A stretch of DNA of 64,000 nt from Euonymus europaeus (GCA_963580455.1 OY756967.1:10252501-10316500), one strand, 5' to 3'; numbered from the stretch's first letter, positions 46,788 to 62,059 are shown. Translations and numbers: made by a program. The notes: generated by a model from the sequence alone, not told the origin.

Positions 46788-49700
46788 TGTATACCGAGCA
46801 ACTTTGTTGTTCCGAAGTTGCTCAACTCTCTCTATGGAGGAGCTTTTCAAGGTATTGTCCATTTGTCATAGAAAGTTGGTCTTTTGCCATCGAAATAATC
46901 TTGGAAGCTTATACTCATAAAATTTGACATAGACGAACATTAAAAAGTGACACCGAGCAACTTTGATAGTCCGAAGTTGCTCAACTCTCTCTATGGAGGA
47001 GCTTTTAACAGTTTTCTCCCTTTGTCATAGAAACTTGGGATTTTAGCATCGAAATAATCTTTGAAGCTATACTCATAAAATTTGACATAGAAGAACATTA
47101 AAAAGTGTGCACTGAGCAACTTTGATAGTCCGAAGTTGCTCAACTCTCTCTATGGAAGAACTTTTAACGGTTTTGTCCATTTGTTATAGATAGTTGGTCT
47201 TTTTTCATCGAAATAAACCACAAAGCTTATACTCGTCAAATTTGACATAGAAGAACATTAAAAGGTGTACACCGAGCAACTTTGACGGTCCGACGTTGCT
47301 CAATTCTCTCTATGGAGGAGCTTTTTACGGTTTTGTCCATTTGTCATAGAAAGTTGGTGTTTTTGCATCGAAATAATCTTGGAAGCTCATTTTCATAAAA
47401 TTTAACATAGAAGAACAATAAAAATTGTACACCGAGCAACTTTGATTGTACGAAGTTGCTCAACTCTCTCTATGGAGGAGCTTTTAACGGGTTTGTCGAT
47501 TTGTCATAGAAAGTTGCTGTTTTGGCATCGAAATAATCTTGGAAGCTTATACTCATAAAATTTGACATAGAAGAACAATAAAACTTGTACACCGAGCATC
47601 TTTGATGTTCCGAAATGGGTCAACTCTCTCTATGAAGGAGCTTTCAACTGTTTTCTCCATTTGTCATAGAAACTTGGGATTTTGGCATCGAAATAATCTA
47701 GGAAGCTTATACTCATAAAATTTGACATAGAAGAACAATAAAACGTGTCAACCGAGCAACTTTGATGTTCCGAAGTTGCTCAACTCTCTCTATGGAAGAG
47801 CTTTTGAAGATTTTGTCCATTTATCATAGAAAGTTGTTGTTTTGGCATCGAAATAATCTTGGAAGTTATACTCATAACATTTGACATAGAAAAACAATAA
47901 AACGTGTACAACGAGCATCTTTGATGGTCCGAAATTGGTAAACTCTCTCTATGGAGAAGTTTTTTACTGTTTTCTCCATTTGTCATAGAAACTTGGGATT
48001 TTGGCAACGAAATAATCTAGGAAGCTTATACTCATGAAATTTGACATAGAAGAACAATAAAAAGTGTACACCGAGCAACATTGATGTTCCGAAGTTGCTC
48101 AACTCTCTCTATGGAGGAGCTTTTGAATGTTTTTCCATTTGTCATAGAAAGTTGGTCTTTTGCCATCGAAATAATCTTGCAAGCTTATACTCATAAAATT
48201 TGACATAGAAGAACATTAAAAAGTGTACACCGAGTAACTTTGATGTTCCGAAGTTGCCCAACTCTCTCTATGGAGGAGCTTTTGAATGTTTTTCCATTTT
48301 CCATAGAAAGTTGGTCTTTTGCCATCGAAATAATCTTGGAAGCTTACACTCATAAAATTTGACATAGATGAACATTAAAAAGTGTACACCGAGCAACTTT
48401 GATAGTCCGAAGTTGGTCAACTCTCTCTATGGAGTAGCTTTTCAAGGTATTGTCCATTTGTCACAGAAAGTTGGTCTTTTGTCATCAAAATAATCTTGCA
48501 CGCTTATACTCATAAAATTTGACATAGATGAACATTAAAAATTGTACACCGAGCAACTTTGATAGTCCGAAGTTGGTCAACTCTCTCTATGGAGGAGCTT
48601 TTAACAGTTTTCTCCATTTGTCATAGAAACCTGGGATTTTGGCATCGAAATAATCTTGGAAGCTTATACTCATAAAATTTGACATAGAAGAACATTAAAA
48701 AGTGTACACTGAGCAACTTTGTTATTCCGAAGTTGCTCAACTCTCTCTATGGAGGAGCTTTTAACAGTTTTCTCCATTTGTCATAGAAAGTTGGGTTTTT
48801 CGGATCGAAATAATCTTGGAAGCTTATACTCTGAAAATTTGACATAGAAGAACAATAACAAGTGTACACCGAGCAACTTTGATGTTTCGAAGTTGCTCAA
48901 CTCTCTCTATGGAGGAGCTTTTGAATGTTTTGTCCATTTTTCATAGAAAGTTGGTCTTTTGCCATCGAAATAATCTTGGAAGCTTATACTCATAAAATTT
49001 GACATAGAAGAACAATAAAACGTGTACACCGAGCAACTTTGTTGTTCCGAAGTTGCTCAACTCTCTCTATGGAGGAGCTTTTCAAGGTATTGTCCATTTG
49101 TCATAGAAAGTTGGTCTTTTGCCATCGAAATAATCTTGGAAGCTTACACTCATAAAATTTGACATAGACGAACATTAAAAAGTGACACCGAGCAACTTTG
49201 ATAGTCCGAAGTTGGTCAACTCTCTCTATGGAGGAGCTTTTAACAGTTTTCTCCCTTTGTCATAGAAACTTGGGATTTTAGCATCGAAATAATCTTTGAA
49301 GCTTATACTCATAAAATTTGACATAGAAGAACATTAAAAAGTGTACACTGAGCAACTTTGATAGTCCGAAGTTGCTCAACTCTCTCTATGGAAGAGCTTT
49401 TAACGGTTTTGTCCATTTGTTATAGATAGTTGGTCTTTTTTCATCGAAATAAACCACAAAGCTTATACTCGTCAAATTTGACATAGAAGAACATTAAAAG
49501 GTGTACACCGAGCACCTTTGATAGTCCGAAGTTGGTCAACTCTCTCTATGGAGGACCTTTTAACAGTTTTCTCCATTTGTCATAGAAACTTGGGTTTTTG
49601 GCATCGAAATAATCTTGGAAGCTTATACTCAAGAAAATTTGACATAGAAGAACAATAAAAAGTGTACACCGAGCAACATTGATGTTCCGAAGTTGCTCAA

Positions 49701-52319
49701 CTCTCTCTATGGAGGAGCTTTTGAATGTTTTGTCAATTTGTCATAGAAAGTTGGTCTTTTGCCATCGAAATAATCTTGGAAGCTTATACTCATAAAAATT
49801 GACATAGAAGAACAATAAAAAGTGTACACCGAGCAACTTTGATGTTCCGAAGTTGCTCAACTCTCTCTATGGAGGAGCTTTTGAATGTTTTGTCCATTTT
49901 TCATAGAAAGTTGGTCTTTTGCCATCGAAATAATCTTGGAAGCTTATACTCATAAAATTTGACATAGAAGAACAATAGAAAGTGTCAACCGAGCAACTTT
50001 ATTGTTCCGAAGTTGTTCAACTCTCTCTATGGAGGTGCTTTTGAAGGTTTTGTCCATTTATCATAGAATGTTGTTGTTTTGGCAACGAAATAATCTTGGA
50101 AGCTTATACTCATAAAATTTGACATAGAAAAACGATAAAACGTGTACACCGAGCAACATTGATGGTCCGAAGTTGCTCAACTCTCTCTATGAAGGAGATT
50201 TTAACAGTTTTCTCCATTTGTCAAAGAAACTTGGGATTTTGGCATCGAAATAATCTTGGAAGCTTATACTCATGAAATTTGACATAGAAGAACAGTAAAA
50301 AGTGTACACCGAGCAACATTGATGTTCCAAATTGCTCAACTCTCTCTATGGTGGAGCTTTTGAATGTTTTTCCATTTGTCATAGAAAGTTGGTCTTCTGC
50401 GATCAAAATAATCTTGGAAGCTTATACTCATAAACTTTGACATAGAAGAACATTAAAAAGTATACACCGAGCAACTTTGTTGTTCCGAAGTTGCTCAACT
50501 CTCTCTATGGAGGAGCTTTTCAAGGTATTGTCCATTTGTCATAGAAAGTTGGTCTTTTGCCATCAAAATAATCTTGGAAGCTTATACTCATAAAAAATGA
50601 CATAGATGAACATTAAAAAGTGTACACCGAGCAACTTTGATAGTCCGAAGTTGGTCAACTCTCTCTATGGAGGAGCTTTTAACAGTTTTCTCCATTTGTC
50701 ATTGAAACTTGAGATTTTGGCATCGAAATAATCTTGGAAGCTTATACTCAGAAAATTTGACATAGAAGAACAATAAAAAGTGTACACCGAGCAACTTTGA
50801 TGTTCCGAAGTTGCTCAACTCTCTCCATGAAGGAGCATTTGAATGTTTTGTCCATTTGTCATAGAAAGTTGGTCTTTTGCCATCGAAATAATCTTGGAAG
50901 CTTATACTCATAAAATTTGACATAGAAGAACAATAAAAAGTGTACACCGTGCAACTGAAATGTTCCGAAGTTGCTCAACTCTCTCTATGGAGGAGCTTTT
51001 GAATGTTTTGTCCATTTGTCATAGAAAGTTTGTCTTTTGCCATCGAAATAATTTTGGAAGCTTATACTCATAAAATTTGACATAGTTGAACATTAAAAAG
51101 TGTACACCGAGCAACTTGATAGTCCGAAGTTGCTCAACTCTCTCTATGGAGGAGCTTTTGAATGTTTTGTCCATTTGTCATAGAAAGTTTGTGTTTTAGC
51201 ATCGAAATAATCCTGGAAGCTCATACTCATAAAATTCGACATAGAAGAACAATAAAACGTGCACACCGAGCATCTTTGATAGTCCGAACTTGGTCAACTC
51301 TCTCTATGGAGGAGCTTTTAACGGTTTTGTCCATTTGTCATAGAAAGTTTGTGTTTTCGCATCGAAATAATCCTGGAAGCTCATACTCATAAAATTCGAC
51401 ATAGAAGAACAATAAAACGTGCACACCGAGCATCTTTGATAGTCTGAAGTTGGTCAACTCTCTCTATGGGGGAGCTTTCAACAGTTTTCTCCATTTGTCA
51501 TAGAAACTTGGGATTTTGGCATCGAAATAATCTTGGAAAATTATACTCAGAATATTTGACATAGAAGAACAATAAAAAGTGTACACCGAGAAACTTTGAT
51601 GTTCCGAAGTTGCCTCTCTCTATGGAGGAGCTTTTGAATGTTTTGTCCATTTGTCATAGAAAGTTGGTCTTTTGCCATCGAAATAATCTTGGAAACTTAT
51701 ACTCATAAAATTTGACATAGAAGAACAATAAAAATTGTACACCGAGCAACTTTGATGTTTCGGAGTTGCTCAACTCTCTCTATGGAGGAGCTTTTGAATG
51801 TTTTGTCCATTTGTCATAGAAAGTTGGTCTTTTGCCATCAAAATCATCTTGGAAGCATATACTCATAAAATTTGACATAGATGAACATTAAAAAGTGTAC
51901 ACCGAGCAACTTTGATAGTCCGAAGTTGCTAAACTCTCTCTATCGAGGAGCTTTTAACGGTTTTGTCCATTTGTCATAGAAAGTTAATGTTTTGGCATCG
52001 AAATAATCTTTGAAGCTTATAGTCGTAAAATTTGACTTAGTAGAACAATATAAAGTGTACACCGAGCAACTTTGATTGTCCGAAGTTGCTCAACTCTCTC
52101 TATGGAGGAGCTTTTAATGGTTTTGTCCATTTTTCATAGAAAGTTGCTCTTGTGGCATCGAAATAATCTTAGAAGCTTATACTCATAAAATTTGACATAG
52201 AAGAACAATAAAACGTGCAAACCGAGCATCTTTGATGGTCCGAAATTGGTCAATTCTCTCTATGAAGGAGCTTTTAACAGTTTTCTTCATTTGTCATAAA
52301 AACTTGGGATTTTGGCATC

Positions 52320-55300
52320 GAAATAATCTAGGAAGCTTATAGTCATAAAATTTGACATAGAAGAACAATAAAAAGTGTACACCGAGCAACTTTGATGTGC
52401 TGAAGTTGCTCAACTCTCTCTATGAAGGGGCTTTTGAATGTTTTGTCCATTTGTCATAGAAAGTTGGTCTTTTGCCATCGAAATAATCTTGGAAGTTTAT
52501 ACTCGTAAAATTTGACATAGAAGAACGTTAAAAAGTGTACACCGGGCAACTTTGATAGTCCGAAGTTGCTACACTCTATCTATGGAGGAGTTTTTAATGG
52601 TTTTGTCCATTTGTTATAGAAAGTTGGTGTTTTTTCATCAAAATAATCTAAGAAGCTTATACTCGTAAAATTTGACATAGAAGAACATTAAAAGGTGAAT
52701 ACCGAGCAGCTTTGATGGTCCGACGTTGCTCAACTCTCTCTATGGAGGAGCTTTTAACAGTTTTGTCCATTTGTCATAGAAAGTTGGTGTTTTTGCATCG
52801 AAATAATCTTGGAAGTTCATTTTCATAAAATTTAACATAGAAGAACAATAAAAAGTGTACACCGAGCAACTTTGATTTTCCGAAGTTGCTCAACTCTCTC
52901 TATGGAGGAGCTTTTAACGGTTTTGTCCATTTGTCATAGAAAGTTATTGTTTTGGCATCGAAATAATCTTGGCAGCTTATACTCATAAAATTAGACATAG
53001 AAGAACAATAAAACGTGTACACCGAGCATCTTTGTTGGTCCGAAATCAGTCAACTCTCTCTGTGAAGGAGCTTTTATCAGTTTTCTCAATTTGTCATAGA
53101 AACTTGGAATTTTTGCATCGAAATAATCTAGGAACCTTATACTCATAAAATTTGACATAGAAGAACAATAAAAAGTCTACACCGAGCAACTTTGATTGTC
53201 CGAAGTTACTCAACTCTCTCTATGGGGGAGCTTTTAACGGTTTTGTCCATTTGTCATAGAAAGTTGCTCTTTTGGCGTCGAAATAATCTTGGAAGCTTAT
53301 ACTCATAAAATTTGACATAAACGAACATTAAAAAGTTTACATCGACCAACTTTGGTACACCGAAGTTGCTCAACTCTCTCTATGGAGGAGCTTTTAACGG
53401 TTTTGTCCATTTGTTATAGAAAGTTGGTGTTTTTTCATCGAAATAATCCACAAAGCTTATACTCGTAAAATTTAACATAGAAGAACATTAAAAGGTGTAC
53501 AACGAGCAACTTCGATGGTCCGACGTTGCTCAACTCTCTCTATGGAGGAGCTTTTAACGGTTTTGTCCATTTGTCATAGAAAGTTGGTGTTTTTGCATCG
53601 AAATAATCTTGGAAGCTCATTTTCGTAAAATTTAACATAGAAGAACAATAAAAATTGTACACCGAGCAACTTTAATTGTCCGAAGTTGCTCAACTCTCTC
53701 TACGGAGGAGCTTTTAACGGTTTTGTCCATTTGTCATAGAAAGTTGCTATTTTGGCATCGAAATAATCTTGGAAGCTTATACTCATAAAATTTGACATAG
53801 AAGAACAATAAAACGTGTACAACGAGCATCTTTGATGGTCTGAAACGGGTCAACTCTCTCTATGAAGGAGCTTTTAACTATTTTATCCATTTGTCATACA
53901 AACTTGGGATTTTGGCATCGAAATAATCTAGGAAGCTTATAGTCATAAAATTTGACATAGAAGAACAATAAAAAGTGTACACCGAGCAACTTTGATGTTC
54001 TGAAGTTGCTCAACTCTCTCTATGGAGGGGATTTTGAATGTTTTGTCCATTTGTCATAGAAAGTTGGTCTTTTGCCATCGAAATAATCTTGGAAGTTTGT
54101 ACTCGTAAAATTTGACATAGAAGAACGTTAAAAAGTGTACACCGGGCAACTTTGATAGTCCGAAGTTGCTACACTCTCTCTATGGAGGAGTTTTTAACGG
54201 TTTTGTCCATTTGTTATAGAAAGTTGGTGTTTTTTCATCAAAATAATCTAAGAAGCTTATACTCGTAAAATTTGACATAGAAGAACATTAAAAGGTGAAT
54301 ACCGAGCAGCTTTGATGGTCCGACGTTGCTCAACTCTCTCTATGGAGGAGCTTTTAACAGTTTTGTCCATTTGTCATAGAAAGTTGGTGTTTTTGCATCG
54401 AAATAATCTTGGAAGTTCATTTTCATAAAATTTAACATAGAAGAACAATAAAAAGTGTACACCGAGCAACTTTGATTTTCCGAAGTTGCTCAACTCTCTC
54501 TATGGAGGAGCTTTTAACGGTTTTGTCCATTTGTCATAGAAAGTTATTGTTTTGGCATCGAAATAATCTTGGCAGCTTATACTCATAAAATTAGACATAG
54601 AAGAACAATAAAACGTGTACACCGAGCATCTTTGTTGGTCCGAAATCAGTCAACTCTCTCTGTGAAGGAGCTTTTATCAGTTTTCTCAATTTGTCATAGA
54701 AACTTGGAATTTTTGCATCGAAATAATCTAGGAACCTTATACTCATAAAATTTGACATAGAAGAACAATAAAAAGTCTACACCGAGCAACTTTGATTGTC
54801 CGAAGTTGCTCAACTCTCTCTATGGGGGAGCTTTTAACGGTTTTGTCCATTTGTCATAGAAAGTTGCTCTTCTGGCGTCGAAATAATCTTGGAAGCTTAT
54901 ACTCATAAAATTTGACATAAACGAACATTAAAAAGTTTACATCGACCAACTTTGATACTCCGAAGTTGCTCAACTCTCTCTATGGAGGAGCTTTTAACGG
55001 TTTTGTCCATTTGTTATAGAAAGTTGGTGTTTTTTCATCGAAATAATCCACAAAGCTTATACTCGTAAAATTTAACATAGAAGAACATTAAAAGGTGTAC
55101 AACGAGCAACTTCGATGGTCCGACGTTGCTCAACTCTCTCTATGGAGGAGCTTTTAACGGTTTTGTCCATTTGTCATAGAAAGTTGGTGTTTTTGCATCG
55201 AAATAATCTTGGAAGCTCATTTTCGTAAAATTTAACATAGAAGAACAATAAAAATTGTACACCGAGCAACTTTAATTGTCCGAAGTTGCTCAACTCTCTC

Positions 55301-56043
55301 TACGGAGGAGCTTTTAACGGTTTTGTCCATTTGTCATAGAAAGTTGCTATTTTGGCATCGAAATAATCTTGGAAGCTTATACTCATAAAATTTGACATAG
55401 AAGAACAATAAAACGTGTACAACGAGCATCTTTGATGGTCTGAAACGGGTCAACTCTCTCTATGAAGGAGCTTTTAACTATTTTATCCATTTGTCATACA
55501 AACTTGGGATTTTGGCATCGAAATAATCTAGGAAGCTTATAGTCATAAAATTTGACATAGAAGAACAATAAAAAGTGTACACCGAGCAACTTTGATGTTC
55601 TGAAGTTGCTCAACTCTCTCTATGGAGGGGATTTTGAATGTTTTGTCCATTTGTCATAGAAAGTTGGTCTTTTGCCATCGAAATAATCTTGGAAGTTTAT
55701 ACTCGTAAAATTTGACATAGAAGAACGTTAAAAAGTGTACACCGGGCAACTTTGATAGTCCGAAGTTGCTACACTCTCTCTATGGAGGAGTTTTTAACCG
55801 TTTTGTCCATTTGTTATAGAAAGTTGGTGTTTTTTCATCAAAATATTCTAAGAAGCTTATACTCGTAAAATTTGACATAGAAGAACATTAAAAGGTGAAT
55901 ACCGAGCAGCTTTGATGGTCCGACGTTGCTCAACTCTCTCTATGGAGGAGCTTTTAACAGTTTTGTCCATTTATCATAGAAAGTTGGTGTTTTTGCATCG
56001 AAATAATCTTGGAAGTTCATTTTCATAAAATTTAACATAGAAG
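52320..56043. repeat. About 2.3 copies of a 10-monomer (1,600-bp) higher-order unit
   Basis: 52,320-53,919 is repeated at 53,920-55,519 and partly at 55,520-56,043 at an exact offset of 1,600 bp. The landmark GGCAGCTTATACTC falls at 52,971 and 54,571. Few differences are seen (TTACTC/TTGCTC near 53,206, TTTGGTACAC/TTTGATACTC near 53,352, TTTGGCG/TCTGGCG near 53,270). The period breaks at 56,044, where an AAAGGTGTACACC monomer replaces the expected one. Confidence 0.88.
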
Positions 56044-58290
56044 AACAATAAAAGGTGTACACCGAGCAACTTCGATGGTCCGACGTTGCTCAACTCTCTC
56101 TATGGAGGAGCTTTTAACGGTTTTCTCCATTTGTCATAGAAACTTGGTGTTTTTGCATCGAAATAATCTTGGAAGCTCATTTTCGTAAAATTTAACATAG
56201 AAGAACAATAAAAATTGTACACCGAGCAACTTTGATTGTCCGAAGTTGCTCAACTCTCTCTACGGAGGAGCTTTTAACGGTTTTGTCTATTTGTCATAGA
56301 AAGTTGCTATTTTGGCATCGAAATAATCTTGGAAGCTTATACTCATAAAATTTGACATAGAAGAACAATAAAACGTGTACAACGAGCATCTTTAATGGTC
56401 CGAAACGGGTCAACTCTCTCTATGAAGGAGCTTTTAACTATTTTATCCATTTGTCATAGAAACTTGGGATTTTGGCATCGAAATAATCTAGGAAGCTTAT
56501 ACTCATAAAATTTGACATAGAAGAACAATAAAAAGTGTCAACCGAGCAACTTTGATGTTTCGAAGTTGCTCAACTCTCTCTGTAAAGGAGCTTTTGAAGG
56601 TTTTGTCCATTTGTCATAGAAAGTTGTTGTTTTGTCATCAAAATAATCTTGGAAGCTTATACTCATAAAATTTGACATAGAAGAACAATAAAACGTGTAC
56701 ACCGAGCATCTTTGATGGTCCGAAATTGGTCAACTCTCTCTATGCAGGAGCTTTTAACAGTTTTCTCCATTTGTCATAGAAACTTGGGATTTTAGCATCG
56801 AAATTATCTAGGAAACTTAGACTCATGAAATTTGATAAAGAAGAACAATAAAAAGTGTACACCGAGCAACTTTGATTGTCCGAAGTTGCTCAACTCTCTC
56901 TATGGAGGAGCTTTTGAATGTTTTGTCCATTTGTCATAGAAAGTTCGTCTTTTTCCATCGAAATCATCTTGGAAGCATATACTCATAAAATTTGACATAG
57001 ATGAACATTAAAAAGTGTACACCAAGGAACTTTGACAGTCCGAAGTTGCACAAATCTCTCTATTGAGGAGCCTTTGAATGTTTTGTCCATTTGTCATAGA
57101 AAGTTGGTCTTTTGCCATCGAAATATTCTTGGAAGTTTATACTCGTAAAATTTGACATAGAAGAACGTTAAAAAGTGTACACCGGGCAACTTTGATAGTC
57201 CGAAGTTGCTACACTCTCTCTATGGAGGAGTTTTTAACGGTTTTGTCCATTTGTTATAGAAAGTTGGTGTTTTTTCATCAAAATAATCTAAGAAGCTTAT
57301 ACTCGTAAAATTTGACATAGAAGAACATTAAAAGGTGAATACCGAGCAGCTTTGATGGTCCGACGTTGCTCAACTCTCTCTATGGAAGAGCTTTTAACAG
57401 TTTTTTCCATTTATCATAGAAAGTTGGTGTTTTTGCATCGAAATAATCTTGGAAGTTCATTTTCATAAAATTTAACATAGAAGAACAATAAAAAGTGTAC
57501 ACCGAGCAACTTTGATTTTCCGAAGTTGCTCAACTCTCTCTATGGAGCAGCTTTTAACGGTTTTGTCAATTTGTCATAGAAAGTTATTGTTTTGGCATCG
57601 AAATAATCTTGGCAGCTTATACTCATAAAATTAGACATAGAAGAACAATAAAACGTGTACACCGAGCATCTTTGTTGGTCCGAAATCAGTTAACTCTCTC
57701 TGTGAAGGAGCTTTTATCAGTTTTCTCAATTTGTCATAGAAACTTGGAATTTTTGCATCGAAATAATCTAGGAACCTTATACTCATAAAATTTGACATAG
57801 AAGAACAATAAAAAGTGTACACCGAGCAACTTTGATTGTCCGAAGTTGCTCAACTCTCTCTATGGGGGAGCTTTTAACGGTTTTGTCCATTTGTCATAGA
57901 AAGTTGCTCTTTCGGCATCGAAATAATCTTGGAAGCTTATACTCATAAAATTTGACATAATCGAACATTAAAAAGTTTACATCGACCAACTTTGATACTC
58001 CGAAGTTGCTCAACTCTCTCTATGGAGGAGCTTTTAACGGTTTTGTCCATTTGTTATAGAAAGTTGGTGTTTTTTCATCGAAATAATCCACAAAGCTTAT
58101 ACTCGTAAAATTTAACATAGAAGAACATTAAAAGGTGTACACCGAGCAACTTCGATGGTCCGACGTTGCTCAACTCTCTCTATGGAGGAGCTTTTAACGA
58201 TTTTGTCCATTTTTCATAAAAAGTTGGTGTTTTTGCATCGAAATAATCTTGGAAGCTCATTTTCGTAAAATTTAACATAGAACAACAATA

Positions 58291-60430
58291 AAAATTGTAC
58301 ACCGAGCAACTTTGACTGTCCGAAGTTGCTCAACTCTCTCTACGGAGGAGCTTTTAACGGTTTTGTCCATTTGTCATAGAAAGTTGCTATTTTGGCATCG
58401 AAATAATCTTGGAAGCTTATACTCCTAAAATTTGACATAGAAGAACAATAAAACGTGTACAACGAGCATCTTTGATGGTCCGAAACGGGTCAACTCTCTC
58501 TATTAAGGAGCTTTTAACTATTTTATCCATTTGTCATAGAAACTTGGGATTTTGGCATCGAAATAATCTAGGAAGCTTATACTCATAAAATTTGACATAG
58601 AAGAACAATAAAAAGTGTCAACCGAGCAACTTTGATGTTTCGAAGTTGCTCAACTCTCTCTGTAAAGGAGCTTTTGAAGGTTTTGTCCATTTGTCATAGA
58701 AAGTTGTTGTTTTGTCATCGAAATAATCTTGGAAGCTTATACTCATAAAATTTAACATAGAAGAACAATAAAACGTGTACACCGAGCATCTTTGATGGTC
58801 CGAAATTGGTCAAATCTCTCTATGAAGGATCTTTTAACAGTTTTCTCCATTTGTCATAGAAACTTGGGATTTTGGCATCGAAATAATCTAGGAAGCTTAT
58901 ACTCATAAAATTTGACATAGAAGAACAATAAAAAGTGTCAACCGAGCAACTTTGATGTTTCGAAGTTGCTCAACTCTCTCTATGGAGGAGCTTTTGAATG
59001 TTTTGTCCAGTTGTCATAGAAAGTTGGTCTTTTGCCATCGAAACCATCTTGGAAGCATATACTCATAAAATTTGACATAGATGAACATTAAAAAGTGTAC
59101 ACCGAGGAACTTTGATAGTCTGAAGTTCCTCAACTCTCTCTATTGAGGAGCTTTTGAATGTTTTGTCCATTTGTCATAGAAAGTTGGTCTTTTGCCATCG
59201 AAATATTCTTGGAAGCTTATACCCATAAAACCTGACATAGATGAACATTAAAAAGTGTACACCGAGCAACTTTGATAGTCCGAAGTTGCTCAACTCTCTC
59301 TATGGAAGAGCTTTTAACGGTTTTGTCCATTTGTCATAGAAAGTTAATGTTTTGGCATCGAAATAATCTTTGAAGCTTATACTCGTAAAATTTGACATAG
59401 AAGAACAATAAAAATTGTACACCGAGCAACTTTGATTGTCCGAAGTTGCTCAACTCTCTCTATGAAGGAGCTTTTAACGGTTTTGTCCATTTGTCATAGA
59501 AAGTTGCTGTTTTGGCATCGAAATAATCTTGGAAGCTATACTCATAAAATTTGACATAGAAGAACAATAAAACATGTACACCGAGCATCTTTGATGGTCC
59601 GAAACGGGTCAACTCTCTCTATGAAGGAGCTTTTAACTGTTTTATCCATTTGTCATAGAAACTTGGGATTTTGGCATCGAAATAATCTAGGAAGCTTATA
59701 CTCATAAAATTTGACATAGAAGAACAATAAAAAGTGTCAACCGAGCAACTTTGATGTTTCGAAGTTGCTCAACTCTCTCTATGGAGGAGCTTTTGAAGGT
59801 TTTGTCCATTTGTCATAGAAAGTTGTTGTTTTGTCATCGAAATAATCTTGGAAGCTTATACTCATAAAATTTAACATAGAAGAACAATAAAACGTGTACA
59901 CCGACCATCTTTGATGGTCCGAAATTGGTCAAATCTCTCTATGAAGGAGCTTTTAACAGTTTTCTCCATTTGTCATAGAAACTTGGGATTTTGGCATCGA
60001 AATAATCTAGGAAGCTTATACTCATAAAATTTGACATAGAAGAACAATAAAAAGTGTCAACCGAGCAACTTTGATGTTTCGAAGTTGCTCAACTCTCTCT
60101 ATGGAGGTGCTTTTGAATGTTTTGTCCAGTTGTCATAGAAAGTTGGTCTTTTGCCATCGAAACCATCTTGGAAGCATATACTCATAAAATTTGACATAGA
60201 TGAACATTAAAAAGTGTACACCGAGGAACTTTGATAGTCCGAAGTTCCTCAACTCTCTCTATTGAGGAGCTTTTGAATGTTTTGTCCATTTGTCATAGAA
60301 AGTTGGTCTTTTGCCATCGAAATATTCTTGGAAGCTTATACCCATAAAACCTGACATAGATGAACATTAAAAAGTGTACACCGAGCAACTTTGATAGTCC
60401 GAAGTTGCTCAACTCTCTCTATGGAGGAGC
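58291..60430. repeat. Two copies of a 7-monomer (about 1,120-bp) unit
   Basis: AAAATTGTACACCGAGC at 58,291 recurs at 59,411. Later markers such as GTCCAGTTGTCATAG (59,004 and 60,123) and ATACCCATAAAACCTGACAT are offset by 1,119 because of a one-base deletion near 59,535. Similarity ends near 60,430, where copy 2 switches to a GCTCTTGTGGC monomer. This 7-mer shares several monomers with the 10-mer unit upstream. Confidence 0.75.
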
Positions 60431-62059
60431 TTTTAACGGTTTTGTCCATTTGTCATAGAAAGTTGCTCTTGTGGCATCGAAATAATCTTAGAAGTTTATA
60501 GTCATAAAATTTGACATAGAAGAACAATAAAACGTGCACACCGAGCATCTTTGATGGTCCGAAATTGGTCAATTCTCTCTATGGAGGAGCTTTTAACAGT
60601 TTTCTCCATTTGTCATACAAACTTGGGATTTTGGCATCGAAATAATCTAAGAAGCTTATAGTCATAAAATTTGACATAGAAGAATAATAGAAAGTGTACA
60701 CCGAGCAACTTTGATGTTCTGAAGTTGCTCAACTCTCTCTATGGAGGGGCTTTTGAATGTTTTGTCCATTTGTCATAGAAAGTTGGTCTTTTGCCATCGA
60801 AATAATCTTGGAAATTTATACTCGTAAAATTTGACATAGAAGAACATTAAAAAGTGTACATCGGGCAACTTTGATAGTCCGAAGTTGCTCCACTCTCTCT
60901 ATGGAGGAGTTTTTAACGGTTTTGTCCATTTGTTATAGAAAGTTGGTGTTTTTTCATCAAAATAATCTAAGAAGCTTATACTCGTAAAATTTGACATAGA
61001 AGAACATTAAAAGGTGTATACCGAGCAGCTTTGATGGTCCGACGTTGCTCAACTCTCTCTATGGAGGAGCTTCTAACGGTTTTGTCCATTTGTCATAGAA
61101 AGTTAGTGTTTTTGCATCGAAATAATCCTGAAAGTTCATTTTCATAAAATTTAACATAGAAGAACAATAAAAAGTGTACACCGAGCAACTTTGATTTTCC
61201 GAAGTTGCTCAACTCTCTCTATGGAGGAGCTTTTAACGGTTTTGTCCATTTGTCATAGAAAGTTATTGTTTTGGCATCGAAATAATCTTGGCAGCTTATA
61301 CTAATAAAATTAGACATAGAAGAACAATAAAACGTGTACACCGAGCATCTTTGTTGGTGCGAAATCAGTCAACTCTCTCTGTGAAGGAGCTTTTATCAGT
61401 TTTCTCAATTTGTCATAGAAACTTGGGATTTTTGCATCGAAATAATCTAGGAAGGTTATACTCATAAAATTTGACATAGAAGAACAAAAAAAAGTTTACA
61501 TCGACCAACTTTGATAGTCCAAAGTTGCTCAACTCTCTATATGGAGGAGCTTTTAACGGTTTTGTCCATTTGTTATAGAAAGTTCGTGTTTTTTCATCGA
61601 AATAATCCACAAAGCTTATACTCGTAAAATTTGACATAGAAGAACATTAAAAGGTGTACACCGAGCAACTTCGATGATCCGACGTTGCTCAACTCTCTCT
61701 ATGGAGGAGCTTTTAACAGTTTTGTCCATTTGTCATAGAAAGTTGGTGTTTTTGCATCGAAATAATCTTGGAAGCTCATTTTCGTAAAATTTAACATAGA
61801 AGAACAATAAAAATTATACACCGAGCAACTTTGATTGTCCGAAGTTGCTCAACTCTCTCTATGGAGAAGCTTTTAACGGTTTTGTCCATTTTTCATAGAA
61901 AGTTGCTGTTTTGGCATCGAAATAATCTGGGAAGCTTAGACTCATAAAATTTGACATAGAAGAACAATAAAACGTGTACACCGAGCATCTTTGATGGTCC
62001 GAAATGGGTCAACTCTCTCTATGAAGGAGCTTTTAACTGTTTAATCCATTTGTCATAGA

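Larger units (their letters stand above)
25779..51800. repeat. Central satellite array, 160-bp monomer
   Basis: The same satellite in the same orientation resumes at CTTATACTCATA directly after the LTR. The first part, 25,779-26,170, follows 19,301-19,690 closely, including the TGGGCAACTC one-base deletion. Most of this domain uses variants rare or absent in the outer arrays: GGAGGACCATTTAACGG, AACGGGTTTGTCGATTTG, AATAAATGTACAC (3 bp shorter), AAGTGACACCGAG (2 bp shorter) and ATGTTTTTCCATTT (1 bp shorter). Copies here look more alike than those in the flanks. No gene supported. The right limit is approximate, because 49.5-51.8 kb is a mixture resembling 18.3-20.9 kb. Confidence 0.95.
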
